From assembly GCF_900155965.1 (NCBI RefSeq), contig NZ_FTMG01000004.1, positions 334,438-398,437 on the forward strand: a stretch of DNA of 64,000 bases. Reading direction: 5' to 3'. Each line of letters opens with the position of its first letter. Position 1 is the first letter of the stretch. The DNA comes from Mucilaginibacter lappiensis (GTDB lineage Bacteria > Bacteroidota > Bacteroidia > Sphingobacteriales > Sphingobacteriaceae). The notes below the pieces were generated by a model. The model was given only the letters and a program-made list of their open reading frames with translations, was not told the origin of the DNA and ran no database searches. A program made the position numbers and the translations under genes. This document shows positions 54,027 to 62,728 of the stretch, in pieces.

Positions 54027-55400
54027 CTAATTATCTAACTCCCCCTCCCATTTACTTACTACTGCAGCTGCCATGGCATTACCTAAAACATTGGTTGCCG
54101 ACCTACCCATGTCTAATAATGGGTCAATACCGATCAGTAAAAATAAGCCAGCTTCGGGGATATTGAACATAGATAGCGTGGCGGCTATTACTACGAGTGA
54201 AGCTCTTGGAACTCCGGCCACCCCCTTGCTGGTAAGCATCAATACCAGCAGCATGGACAATTGATGCCCGAAAGATAAATGAATATCATAGGATTGTGCC
54301 AGAAATAAGGAGGCAAAAGTCATGTACATCATAGAGCCGTCCAGATTGAATGAGTAGCCTAACGGCAGTACAAAACTTACAATTTTATTACTACAGCCAA
54401 AATTTTCCAGTTCAAGTAATACTTTAGGATAAGCAGCCTCACTAGTTGAAGTACTGAAGGCTATCAACATGGCATCTTTTATACGGCCTATTAATTTAAA
54501 CACAGGCTTCTTCAATACTATGAAGCCAACCAAAACAATGACCAGCCAAAGCATGATCAATGAAAAGTAAAACTCACTGATAAAAATGCCATAGGTAGAT
54601 AATACACCCAAGCCCTGCTTGGCTATCACGGCAGTAATTGCTCCAAAAACAGCCAAAGGGGCAACTTTCATCACATAACCCGTAATTTTTAATATCACAT
54701 GGGCAATGGCATCCATCGCTTTAATCACGATCTTACCCTGCTCGCCTATGGCCGCTGTAGCTACGCCAAAAAACATCGCGAACACTACAATCTGTAAGAT
54801 TTCATTGTTGGCCATGGCCTCAAAAATGCTTTTAGGGAAAACGTGCCCCACAAAATCAATAAATGATAGTGCTGTTTTCTTGATACCCGTGCTTAAATGA
54901 CTGTCGGGCAATGGCAAGTGCATGGCTTTACCGGGTTGAAACAAGTTAACCAATAGCATTCCCAACAACAAAGAAACTAAGGTGGCACTCAAAAACCAGA
55001 GCATAGTTTTGCCACCTATACGTCCAACGGCTTTAATATCACCTACTTTGGCAACTCCAACCACCAATGTGGTAAAAACCAATGGCGCCACGATCATTTT
55101 AATCAGTCGTAAAAATATTTCACTTAAAATGGAAAAACCCTCCAGTTTATCCTCGCGGATAGAATTGTTATCTTTACTGATCTTTAATTGTTGTACTTTT
55201 TGTGCTTGCAGTGCAATGTGCTCGGTAGAAGTAGTATCGTTTAATAAAACCAATTTGGTGTTAATGGTTTTGATATTAGCATCGGCCGTATTAATTTTCA
55301 CGTTGATGGCATTAATTACGCTTACATTATAAATGTAACCGGTTATTACACCTAGTACAAGGGCGATAAAAATGTAGAGAGTCAGGTTGTTTTTTGGCAT
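54027..55400 (-). CDS. Dicarboxylate/amino-acid:cation symporter (DAACS family)
   Basis: 457 residues. Landmarks: LIKMIVAPLVFTTLVVGVA (helix 3 region), the Ser/Thr-rich re-entrant loop FSTSTSEAAYPKVL, GYSFNLDGSMMYMTFASLFLAQ, and SKGVAGVPRASLVV to DPLLDMGRSATNVLGNAMAA, all as in GltP/DctA. It imports C4-dicarboxylates or glutamate/aspartate with protons or sodium. An extra ~50-residue hydrophilic, helical segment lies between helix 1 and helix 2 (NVKINTADANIKTINTK.. to NNSIREDKLEG), longer than in the usual family. It is shared with some Bacteroidota paralogues as far as I know. Confidence 0.92.
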   Translation of the reverse strand: MPKNNLTLYIFIALVLGVITGYIYNVSVINAINVKINTADANIKTINTKLVLLNDTTSTEHIALQAQKVQQLKISKDNNSIREDKLEGFSILSEIFLRLIKMIVAPLVFTTLVVGVAKVGDIKAVGRIGGKTMLWFLSATLVSLLLGMLLVNLFQPGKAMHLPLPDSHLSTGIKKTALSFIDFVGHVFPKSIFEAMANNEILQIVVFAMFFGVATAAIGEQGKIVIKAMDAIAHVILKITGYVMKVAPLAVFGAITAVIAKQGLGVLSTYGIFISEFYFSLIMLWLVIVLVGFIVLKKPVFKLIGRIKDAMLIAFSTSTSEAAYPKVLLELENFGCSNKIVSFVLPLGYSFNLDGSMMYMTFASLFLAQSYDIHLSFGHQLSMLLVLMLTSKGVAGVPRASLVVIAATLSMFNIPEAGLFLLIGIDPLLDMGRSATNVLGNAMAAAVVSKWEGELDN

Positions 55401-55454
55401 ATAACTTATTGCAGGGCGCTAAACTACAAAAATTAATAATTTTAATAGTATCAC

Positions 55455-55542
55455 GTAGCTAGTATCAAGTATCAAGACCACATTAAAAATGGGGTTCTCT
55501 TTGCAAATACATTTATAAATCTTGATACTTGATACTAACTAC
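55455..55542. repeat. Long-looped inverted repeat of tandem TATCAAG units
   Basis: GTAGCTAGTATCAAG-TATCAAGA (55455-55477) and its complement (55520-55542) pair at 22 of 23 bases over a 42-nt loop. Each arm holds two tandem TATCAAG copies, and a further CTTGATACC follows. It sits between two divergent genes. Confidence 0.75.
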
Positions 55543-55564
55543 TTGATACCAAATTATCCTAAGC

Positions 55565-56092
55565 ATGAGTATTACCACTTACGGTTTACAGCATATAAAA
55601 AAAGAAACTCAACACCTGTCGCAAGAGCAGTTATCAGAGCTTTTGCTCCGTTTGGCACGTTATAAAAAAGAAAATAAAGAGTTGCTGGCCTATTTACTAT
55701 TTGAAGCTCATGACGAGGCCGCTTTTATTGAAAAAGTAAAGGGCGAAGCAGGTTTTATGTTTAGTCAGCTATCGGCCCTGAGTTATCATGCCGCAAAAGG
55801 TATGCGCAAAATTTTGAGGCTGCTGAGCAAGTACACTAAATTTGCCGGTTCAAAAGAAGTCGAAATTGAATTACTATTGAGTTTTTGTGTTAATTACCTG
55901 GAATATGCCGACAGGCGCACTACTTACAAACCCATCAGGTTGATATTAACCAGACAAGTAGAAAAGGTACGCGGATTAATAGGTAAACTACATGAGGATT
56001 TGCAATTTGATTACCTGGAGAGTTATAATAACCTGCTTGATGATGCCGAAAAAAAGCTAATTTGGTTCAAAAAGAATGATTATCAGTTGTAA
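55565..56092 (+). CDS. Hypothetical alpha-helical protein, 175 residues
   Basis: Almost entirely helical and charged (LSQEQLSELLLRLARYKKENKELLAYLLFEAHDEAAFIEKVKGEAG). A conserved-looking middle reads RKILRLLSKYTKFAGSKEVEIELLLSFCVNYLEY, with a final KKNDYQL. No membrane helix or signal peptide. I do not recognise a family. It precedes the second ECF sigma gene by 45 bases in the same direction, so it may be part of that operon. Confidence 0.7.
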   Translation: MSITTYGLQHIKKETQHLSQEQLSELLLRLARYKKENKELLAYLLFEAHDEAAFIEKVKGEAGFMFSQLSALSYHAAKGMRKILRLLSKYTKFAGSKEVEIELLLSFCVNYLEYADRRTTYKPIRLILTRQVEKVRGLIGKLHEDLQFDYLESYNNLLDDAEKKLIWFKKNDYQL

Positions 56093-56137
56093 CATATAGC
56101 CTTTACATTAATCTAACATATAAAAACCTATTAACGC

Positions 56138-56635
56138 GTGGCCAACAAAGAAGCAGCATTCAAGCAAATATATGAAGCTAATTCTAAAAAGATATTCCAT
56201 TTATGTTATGGCTATACCGGCGATGATGATGCCGCGAACGACCTGCTACAGGAAACTTTTTTAAAAGTTTGGCAAAATCTAGAGAAATTTCGCAACCAGG
56301 CCATGATTTCAACCTGGATATACCGCATTGCTGTAAATACTTGTTTAACCTACTTACGATCAGAAAAAAGACAGGCTAAAGATGAGTTAACCCCTCTGAT
56401 AGCCGAAACCAAAAGAGAAGAACTATCGGATAAAAACGAGCAGGTGGCTTTGCTGTACAAATGTATCTCCAAACTGGAGGAATCAGAAAGAATTATAATA
56501 ACCATGGTGCTCGACGAAGTGCCATACCCCGAAATAGCTGATATTTCGGGTATATCAGAAGGAAACCTGAGGGTGAAGATTTATCGTATAAAACAAAAAC
56601 TAACAGAATTATTTAACCAGTATGAAAGACTTTGA
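56138..56635 (+). CDS. ECF-type RNA polymerase sigma factor (second)
   Basis: 165 residues, GTG start at 56138 (MANKEAAFKQIYEANSKKIFHLCYGYTGDDDAANDLLQETFLKVWQNL). Region 2 contains WIYRIAVNTCLTYLR, and region 4 (LEESERIIITMVLDEVPYPEIADISGISEGNLRVKIYRIKQKL) a standard helix-turn-helix. It overlaps the next gene by 14 bases (56622-56635). That gene encodes a membrane protein and is the likely anti-sigma factor. No copy of the CCCAACGTTT motif is seen before it, unlike the first ECF gene. Confidence 0.93.
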   Translation: MANKEAAFKQIYEANSKKIFHLCYGYTGDDDAANDLLQETFLKVWQNLEKFRNQAMISTWIYRIAVNTCLTYLRSEKRQAKDELTPLIAETKREELSDKNEQVALLYKCISKLEESERIIITMVLDEVPYPEIADISGISEGNLRVKIYRIKQKLTELFNQYERL

Positions 56636-57212
56636 TCATTTGATGTCGGTTTGGCAGGGACAGCCAAAACCAGATCAACTTTCAGTGGATGATGTGCTGA
56701 AACAGGTAAAGAAGGGGATTAGAAGCATAACTACCAAGTTATACTGGACAATTGTGGCCATGGTGGCGATAGCGGCATTTGCTTTTATCGTTACGTTTTT
56801 CCTGGCCTTTAAATCGTGGATTACTACAGTGGGTATTTTAATAGTGCTGGTCACTATGCTCATGTACTTGTCGCTCGTAGTAAGGCACTACCATATTTTG
56901 AGCAAGCGCGATGCCACTCAAAACCCATCGGAGTATCTTGACAGCCTGAAGGCTTACCAAAAAACAAGAACCAAAATTATCGGATGGTTTTACTACATCT
57001 ACATATTACTCATCAGTGCCGGCCTGGCACTCTACTTCGCCGAAGTATTATCAACTTCCTCCCTCCTTTTTAAACTCATCACTTACGGTTCCATCATTAT
57101 CTGGTTTTTATTTACCACCTTTTATTTGAAACCGCGCATGTTTAAAAATGAGGAAGAAAAGCTTAACCTGATGATTGATCGCCTGGTACGCCTCAAAGAA
57201 CAATTTGATTAA
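56622..57212 (+). CDS. Membrane protein, probable anti-sigma partner
   Basis: 196 residues. A short cytoplasmic N-terminus (~1-45; FDHLMSVWQGQPKPDQLSVDDVLKQVKKGIRSI) is followed by four membrane segments in two pairs (~45-95 and ~125-170) and a charged C-terminus (KNEEEKLNLMIDRLVRLKEQFD). The sequence is unlike classical anti-sigma zinc proteins. The 14-base overlap with the sigma gene supports an anti-sigma role, as does the N-terminal LMSVWQ head seen in similar Bacteroidota pairs. That function is inference. Confidence 0.75.
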   Translation: MKDFDHLMSVWQGQPKPDQLSVDDVLKQVKKGIRSITTKLYWTIVAMVAIAAFAFIVTFFLAFKSWITTVGILIVLVTMLMYLSLVVRHYHILSKRDATQNPSEYLDSLKAYQKTRTKIIGWFYYIYILLISAGLALYFAEVLSTSSLLFKLITYGSIIIWFLFTTFYLKPRMFKNEEEKLNLMIDRLVRLKEQFD

Positions 57213-57229
57213 GCCCATTATTAGATTTG

Positions 57230-57754
57230 ATGACTGACCATAATATCATAATACAAAAAGCTACCATAGCCGATGCTGATACCCTGTTAACTTTCGGCAG
57301 AAAGACATTTTTTGATTTCTTTGCACATTTGAATACACCAGAGGATATGGAGGCTTATGCTTCAAATGCCTTTACACCACAACGCATACGGGCTGAATTG
57401 AATAACCCTGGCTCACACTTTTATTTTGCCATGCTTAATGGACACATCACGGGGTATATCAAAATAAACCGGGGTACCGCGCAAACCGACCTACAGGACA
57501 GTGATGCCCTTGAAGTAGAACGTATTTACGTTTTGGCCGAATACCATGGCAAAAAGATCGGTCATAAATTATTAGACTTTGCTTTTAAAATCGCGCAGGA
57601 AAAAGGCCTGCAATATGTTTGGCTGGGCGTTTGGGAACATAACCAAAAAGCTTTAAGCTTTTATGAAAAACATGGCTTTAAAGTAATTGGAAGCCACCCA
57701 TTTATGTTGGGCAGCGATAAGCAAACCGACCTGTTAATGAAAAAGGAACTATGA
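57230..57754 (+). CDS. GNAT-family N-acetyltransferase
   Basis: 174 residues from the ATG at 57230 (MTDHNIIIQKATIADADTLL). Acetyl-CoA binding motif: LEVERIYVLAEYHGKKIGHKLLDFAF (R/Q-x-x-G-x-G/A replaced by YHGKKIG), then YVWLGVWEHNQKALSFYEKHGF. The family may acetylate polyamines, amino acids or peptide N-termini; no substrate evidence. Its stop is two bases from the convergent stop of the LytTR regulator (57757). Confidence 0.9.
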   Translation: MTDHNIIIQKATIADADTLLTFGRKTFFDFFAHLNTPEDMEAYASNAFTPQRIRAELNNPGSHFYFAMLNGHITGYIKINRGTAQTDLQDSDALEVERIYVLAEYHGKKIGHKLLDFAFKIAQEKGLQYVWLGVWEHNQKALSFYEKHGFKVIGSHPFMLGSDKQTDLLMKKEL

Positions 57755-57756
57755 CC

Positions 57757-58455
57757 CTATCTTTGATTAACTAACAAAAATATTACCTGTTCCCGTAATT
57801 GCCTGCTTATAGGCACCTGATGCTGATTAATATGAAGCATATTACCTTCAATAGCTGTAATTTTTTGAGTTGCCACAATAAACGATTTATGCGTTTGTAA
57901 AAAACTTTGCTGGGGTAATTTTTCCAGTAATGCTTTTAATGTAGTATGGGTGATAATACGCCTGCCGGGAAAATGTATTTCCACATAGTTCTCCATTCCT
58001 TTGATGTATAACACATCGCCAAACACAACCTTTTCCAATTTTCCCTCGCTTTTTACAAACAGGTAATCAGCCTCCTTGATATGATTGTTGCGTAATTCAA
58101 AATAATCCTTAGCTTTAAATGCGGCTTTCATAAACCGCTCAAATGGTATGGGCTTCAGCAAATAGTCCAACACATCCAAATCAAACCCATCCGTAGCATA
58201 TTCTTTAAAAGCTGTGGTGAAGATCACCTTGGGTGGATCGGGTAACGACTTAATAAAATCAACTCCGGTGAGATGCGGCATCTGTATATCCAAAAACAAA
58301 AGATCAACCGATTGCTGAGCCAATATGGCCCCCAGCTCCATGGCGTCCTCACATTGCGCTTTCAGGTCAAAAAAGCCTGCTTTTTTGACATACCCCTCTA
58401 AACCTTTCCGGGCAAAGGGTTCGTCATCGGTAATAATACAACTGATCTGGTTCAT
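57757..58455 (-). CDS. LytTR-family response regulator
   Basis: 232 residues. Receiver with Asp10-Asp11, phospho-acceptor Asp56 (LLFLDIQMP), Thr80/81 and Lys101 (LLKPIPFERF), followed by a LytTR DNA-binding domain (~130-230; YLFVKSEGKLEKVVFGDVLYIKGMENYVEIHF, ALLEKLPQQSFLQTHKSFIVA). Partner of the kinase upstream (58459), which it overlaps nearly. It probably controls genes for membrane or polysaccharide changes, and the acyltransferase gene upstream of the kinase gene is an obvious candidate. Confidence 0.95.
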   Translation of the reverse strand: MNQISCIITDDEPFARKGLEGYVKKAGFFDLKAQCEDAMELGAILAQQSVDLLFLDIQMPHLTGVDFIKSLPDPPKVIFTTAFKEYATDGFDLDVLDYLLKPIPFERFMKAAFKAKDYFELRNNHIKEADYLFVKSEGKLEKVVFGDVLYIKGMENYVEIHFPGRRIITHTTLKALLEKLPQQSFLQTHKSFIVATQKITAIEGNMLHINQHQVPISRQLREQVIFLLVNQR

Positions 58456-58458
58456 GTT

Positions 58459-59499
58459 CTAAAATTCTAATTCTAATTGTGCAATATAGCTACCCGCCTC
58501 GCCACCAGCTATTAATCGGTGCTTGTTTGGATAAAGTAGCTCTAAACGCCTTTTTAAGTTTTCGTGCCCAATGCCACTGTAATTATCCTTTAACTTCATT
58601 GTGGTCGGAACATCATTATATACTTTAAATAACAGACCCTTTTCATTGATAAAGATTGATATATCAATTTTATAATCACCGCCAACATACTTAAATGCAT
58701 TCTCGACCAGCGGAAGCAAAAGTAAAGGATACACCAGCTGATCGGCGAGGTTTTCGTCAAAAACCACATTCAAACGCATTTTTTGACTAGCCCTTATCTT
58801 TTGAAGCTGGATGTAATCCTGCAAATATTCCAGCTCCTGTTTAATGGGCACCTGTTGCTGCTGGTCATAAAGTTGGTACCGTAACAGACTCGAAAGCAGC
58901 TCCGTACTTTTTTTAGCGCCGGCCACATCTTCGTCCATTTGAAAATAAATAGTATTCAGAGCGTTGAACAAAAAATGTGGATGGTATTGTGCTTTCAGAA
59001 ACTTCAGTTCGGTTTCCAGGTGATCATTAGTTAGTTTTTCCAGTTGCATTTTATTATTTACATAGGCCTTTAGCCAGGTTCTGCTACGCGCAATGCCGTA
59101 ATAAACAATAGCGTACAAAGTGGGTATCATATTAATATCGGCTACATCAGCCCAGGGGATTGGTTCCTTGTGCTGGGTTATGTGCAGGGTTATATCCATT
59201 GGAACAAATACGACGTTTACCAATACGAGGTCTGCACATACCAATATGGTCAACTCCCGTACTACGTCGTGATAGGATAGTTGAACCGGCCAGCGCCTGT
59301 CATAGTATCTGAAAAGCCATTCAAAAAGATAGATCGCCAAATAACCTACCAATATCGAACAGGCCATTTCAATACCATTGATATAAAAATCCCTTTCCCA
59401 AAAGAGTTCCCCAATATCGGTATCGTGAAGCAACCTGATGGTAAAGTATACCAGCAAACCGTACAAGGCTGGGAAAATGTATTTTCTGAAAAAATTCAT
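58459..59499 (-). CDS. LytS-like sensor histidine kinase (His_kinase family PF06580)
   Basis: 346 residues. Four N-terminal membrane segments in the first ~135 residues and a coiled-coil (KMQLEKLTNDHLETELKFLKAQ) lead to YHPHFLFNALN with phospho-accepting His175. The degenerate ATPase domain lies at ~255-345 (PLLLLPLVENAFKY (N-box), IGHENLKRRLELLYP (G-box)). It senses a membrane-related cue and phosphorylates the LytTR regulator three bases downstream. Preceded on the same strand by an acyltransferase-3 gene ending 19 bases before it. Confidence 0.93.
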   Translation of the reverse strand: MNFFRKYIFPALYGLLVYFTIRLLHDTDIGELFWERDFYINGIEMACSILVGYLAIYLFEWLFRYYDRRWPVQLSYHDVVRELTILVCADLVLVNVVFVPMDITLHITQHKEPIPWADVADINMIPTLYAIVYYGIARSRTWLKAYVNNKMQLEKLTNDHLETELKFLKAQYHPHFLFNALNTIYFQMDEDVAGAKKSTELLSSLLRYQLYDQQQQVPIKQELEYLQDYIQLQKIRASQKMRLNVVFDENLADQLVYPLLLLPLVENAFKYVGGDYKIDISIFINEKGLLFKVYNDVPTTMKLKDNYSGIGHENLKRRLELLYPNKHRLIAGGEAGSYIAQLELEF

Positions 59500-59517
59500 A
59501 CCGTTAAGTTATAAATT

Positions 59518-60738
59518 TCAGGCAGAAAGTATTACAGTGGGTTGTATTTCTTCTGTAGGGGCCACTATCACAGGTTTGGGTTTATCCTTAGGTTTCATAC
59601 CGAACAGGAATCGTGTTAAAGCGTAAGGGCGTATAAGCAAATGATAGGTTAACACAGTAACAAAAAAAGTAATTCCCACAGTATAAATGTATTTGGACAA
59701 AATGCTTTCATTTTGAACCTGCACAATGTAATAAACTATCAGTACAATAACCGTTTGATGTAAAATATAGAACGGGTAAACCGCCTGGTTCAGATAGTTG
59801 AGCACAACGTGTTTCCGGTTCAGATAATGTTTACCATAACCCACCAACGCCAACACCCATCCACAGGCAATAGTTGGCCTTAACGCAGTAAAAGCATACG
59901 AAAATATAATATGATGGAAGGGCCATGCAGCATGATCGGGTTCTATTTTATTCCATCTCATCACTTCCCATGTCATCAGGCTCAGAAAACCGATAGTTAG
60001 TGCGAAGCGGCGGTTACGCTCCAGGCTATCCATCAACTTAGGTTGCGTAATACATATAAAACCCATTAAAACAAAAAACAACCAGTAAACAAAGTAGCAG
60101 CCATCATGAATCAAATCGTTTGTTTCGGGATAATCCCAGCTGGTGAAAGTAAACCAGATAATACCTGGCAGCATTAATAGGTACACCCATTTACCCCGAG
60201 CCAGCACAGCAAGCTTTTGTTTAAATGCATCACTCTTGGGTGATATCATCCAGGTAAATACAGGAGCAAATATCAGATCGTAAATAAACAAATAGGCAAT
60301 AAACCATAAGTGGTGCCAACTGAAACTACCGCCGTTCGGATATGGTACAAAATTAAATACACTCGGGTACCAATCCCAAAAACTGCCTTTGTAGCCATGT
60401 GCCAATCGTTCCATATAGATCTGCGGCGGAACAATAATAAACATGCCTACTAACAGCGGAATAAACAACCGGCGAAAACGTAGACCGATAAAGCTTAAGG
60501 TCGACCGCCGCTGCATCATATAATAACTCACGGTGCCCGATATAAAAAAGAGCAGTGGCATCCGGAAAAGGTGCAAAAAATGGTTCGATTCCATCATCAG
60601 ATTACTGGTTTCCGCATTTTTGATATGCCAGCCATCTTCGCTAACAAAGGGCATAGCCGAATGAAAGAATAATACCCCGGCAATGGATAATATCCTTAAC
60701 CAATCCAGGTAGGTTTGACGTTGTGTGGTTTCCATCAT
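59518..60738 (-). CDS. Acyltransferase 3 family membrane protein (second)
   Basis: About 406 residues from Met at 60738; the ORF can extend to 60756, so the start is approximate. Ten or more membrane helices. TYLDWLRILSIAGVLFFHSAMPF, FRMPLLFFISGTVSYYMM, FRRLFIPLL and HHLWFIAYLFIYDLIF are acyltransferase-3 markers; His in FFHSAM is the usual catalytic-type residue. It is the first gene of a three-gene operon with the sensor kinase and LytTR regulator. It could O-acylate glycans or be the source of the cue that the kinase senses. Confidence 0.9.
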   Translation of the reverse strand: MMETTQRQTYLDWLRILSIAGVLFFHSAMPFVSEDGWHIKNAETSNLMMESNHFLHLFRMPLLFFISGTVSYYMMQRRSTLSFIGLRFRRLFIPLLVGMFIIVPPQIYMERLAHGYKGSFWDWYPSVFNFVPYPNGGSFSWHHLWFIAYLFIYDLIFAPVFTWMISPKSDAFKQKLAVLARGKWVYLLMLPGIIWFTFTSWDYPETNDLIHDGCYFVYWLFFVLMGFICITQPKLMDSLERNRRFALTIGFLSLMTWEVMRWNKIEPDHAAWPFHHIIFSYAFTALRPTIACGWVLALVGYGKHYLNRKHVVLNYLNQAVYPFYILHQTVIVLIVYYIVQVQNESILSKYIYTVGITFFVTVLTYHLLIRPYALTRFLFGMKPKDKPKPVIVAPTEEIQPTVILSA

Positions 60739-60830
60739 GTTTTCTTTTTTATTCAAAAGAAACTACCTCATATCACTTCCTAAAAATAGTTTGACCAATG
60801 GCATTGCCTCTTTGACCAACAGTAAAAATT

Positions 60831-62015
60831 TCAACCTTTCATAAACGGATTAAAATTGCGCGTACCTATTTCCATGCCGGCGGCGCGACAAATAGTTTTA
60901 TCGCCAAATTTAAAATTTATCCTGTCCATAGCCTGGTAAAGCCTGATCTGTTCTTCGTTATCCTCAAATAAATTGATCTGGTAACTGCCTGTGCAAAGAT
61001 CGCTCAGCCTCACACCTATCAGTCTGACGGGTCGGTGCTGATTCCAGGCTTTTTTGAGCAGATTTTTAACACCGGGGATCAGGATATGCTCGGCGGCGGT
61101 CAGTGGTATTTTTTGTTGCTGGGTATGAGTTTCAAAGTTCGCATATCTGATCTTGATAGCCATGCAGGAGGATAGTTTATTTTCCCGGCGCAGTTTGCCC
61201 GATAATTCTTCAGTCATCGATACCAGTATATTTTCTAAGGTACGAGGATCGTTTACATTACTGCCAAAAGTATGCTCAGTAGATATCGACTTACGGTCAC
61301 TATGCGGAATAATCTCACTATGATCAATGCCGTGAGCCTTTTCCCACAAATATGTACCTGCCTTGCCAAAAACAGCCTCCAGGAAACGAATATTGGTTCG
61401 TTGCAGATCGCCGATCCTTTCAATACCGTATTGATACATTTTCTGGCAGGTGCTTTCACCCAAACCCGGTATTTTACCAATGGGTAACGGCGCTAAAAAA
61501 GCGCGTTCCTCGCCATGCTTAATATATAGCTGCCCATTAGGTTTGGCCTGGTTGGTAGCCATTTTTGCCACAGTTTTGCCCGATGCCATACCAAAGGAAA
61601 TGGGCAAACCAGTTTCACGGATCACCTTTTGGCGCAGGTTGCTGGCTATCTGGTAACAATCATAAAACCGCTCCATGCCTGTCAGGTCAATATAAAACTC
61701 ATCAACAGATGTTTTTTGATAAAGCGGCACAGAGTCATGGATGATCTGGGTAACCTCACGCGAGGCCTCCGAATAACGGCCATGGCTGCCGTGAAGCACA
61801 ATAGCATGCGGACAAAGCTTTACCGCCTGCCGGGTGGGCATAGCCGAGTGCACACCATAGGCACGCGCCTCATAGCTGCATGAAGATACCACTCCCCTGT
61901 CAACCGAGCCGCCAATGATCACCGCCTTACCTATCAGGCTGGGGTCAAACTTACGCTCAACCGATACAAAGAAGGAATCAAGGTCGATATGTACAATATG
62001 CCGCTTAACATCCAT
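60831..62015 (-). CDS. dinB: DNA polymerase IV (Y-family translesion polymerase)
   Basis: 394 residues from the ATG at 62015 (MDVKRHIVHIDLDSFFVSVERK). Catalytic carboxylates are in HIDLDSFF and SVDEFYIDLTG. The thumb HhH region follows (IGKIPGLGESTCQKMYQYGI), and the little-finger domain (~240-350; LRRENKLSSCMAIKIRYANFETHTQQ). The C-terminus FEDNEEQIRLYQAMDRINFKFG is typical. It bypasses lesions, likely upon DNA damage. It shares a divergent promoter region, with a 7-bp palindrome, with the first 2H-phosphoesterase-like gene. Confidence 0.95.
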   Translation of the reverse strand: MDVKRHIVHIDLDSFFVSVERKFDPSLIGKAVIIGGSVDRGVVSSCSYEARAYGVHSAMPTRQAVKLCPHAIVLHGSHGRYSEASREVTQIIHDSVPLYQKTSVDEFYIDLTGMERFYDCYQIASNLRQKVIRETGLPISFGMASGKTVAKMATNQAKPNGQLYIKHGEERAFLAPLPIGKIPGLGESTCQKMYQYGIERIGDLQRTNIRFLEAVFGKAGTYLWEKAHGIDHSEIIPHSDRKSISTEHTFGSNVNDPRTLENILVSMTEELSGKLRRENKLSSCMAIKIRYANFETHTQQQKIPLTAAEHILIPGVKNLLKKAWNQHRPVRLIGVRLSDLCTGSYQINLFEDNEEQIRLYQAMDRINFKFGDKTICRAAGMEIGTRNFNPFMKG

Positions 62016-62034
62016 GTACAAATATGAAAATAAA

Positions 62035-62051
62035 TTTAGTATTTTACTAAA
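62035..62051. promoter_or_regulatory. Candidate operator TTTAGTA-TTT-TACTAAA between dinB and the 2H gene
   Basis: A perfect 7-bp inverted repeat with 3-nt spacer in the 73-base divergent region. It is 20 bases from the dinB ATG and 38 bases from the ATG at 62089. A single regulator could control both genes. The sequence is not a known SOS box. Confidence 0.45.
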
Positions 62052-62088
62052 AATATTAGCATTTTTGTTTAATCAAAAACAAGCAGCT

Positions 62089-62718
62089 ATGTATATGTAC
62101 GAAGACTATTTATTCCTGCTTTCGCCACCTGAAGCTATTAAGCAGGAAATCTCCCGTTATAAAAGAGCTTCGGCTAAATTAATTGGCAATTATAAAAGCA
62201 TGGATTCACCGGCACATATTTCTGTTCATCACCTGGAACGGCAGAAACCCTTCATGGAAGAAACCAATCTGAACAAGATAGAGAAAGGCCTGAATGAGCT
62301 GCCTCCTGCTTTATTACATGTAGATGGGTTTAAGTTTTTCCAACACCTACATAACCGGATGACCATTTATGCTCATATCCGGGTTACACCCGCTGTTGAT
62401 GAGTGGTTTACACAACTCAAAAGGCTACTTAAAATTCGTAAAACCATCATTCCGCACATCACTGTGACCCGCGATGTTGCCGGGCCCGATTTTGAACGTC
62501 TATGGCCAAACTTCCGCCATAAAAAACTGGTAGAACCATTTTGGGTGAATGAGCTGATAATGCTTAAACGTGAAACCTTTGCACATGAACCGCAATGGCA
62601 GCCTTTTAAGATTTTTGAATTTAAGAACAAGCAGACAATGGCTAATACTGCAGAAGCGATCCTTTACAAACAAGCCGCCGCAGATAACCAGATCCAGGAT
62701 CAGATAAACCTATTTTAA
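62089..62718 (+). CDS. 2H-phosphoesterase superfamily protein (2'-5' RNA ligase-like), copy 1
   Basis: 209 residues from the ATG at 62089 (MYMYEDYLFLLSPPEAIKQEI). Two H-x-[ST] motifs define the fold: HISV (in PAHISVHHL) and HITV (in PHITVTRDV), at about 41 and 121. These proteins hydrolyse 2',3'-cyclic phosphates or 2'-5' linkages, but the active residues alone do not tell the substrate. Ends with a charged, low-similarity tail (NKQTMANTAEAILYKQ..QINLF). It is divergent from dinB and followed by a paralogue 10 bases later. Confidence 0.85.
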   Translation: MYMYEDYLFLLSPPEAIKQEISRYKRASAKLIGNYKSMDSPAHISVHHLERQKPFMEETNLNKIEKGLNELPPALLHVDGFKFFQHLHNRMTIYAHIRVTPAVDEWFTQLKRLLKIRKTIIPHITVTRDVAGPDFERLWPNFRHKKLVEPFWVNELIMLKRETFAHEPQWQPFKIFEFKNKQTMANTAEAILYKQAAADNQIQDQINLF

Positions 62719-62728
62719 ACCAATCTCC

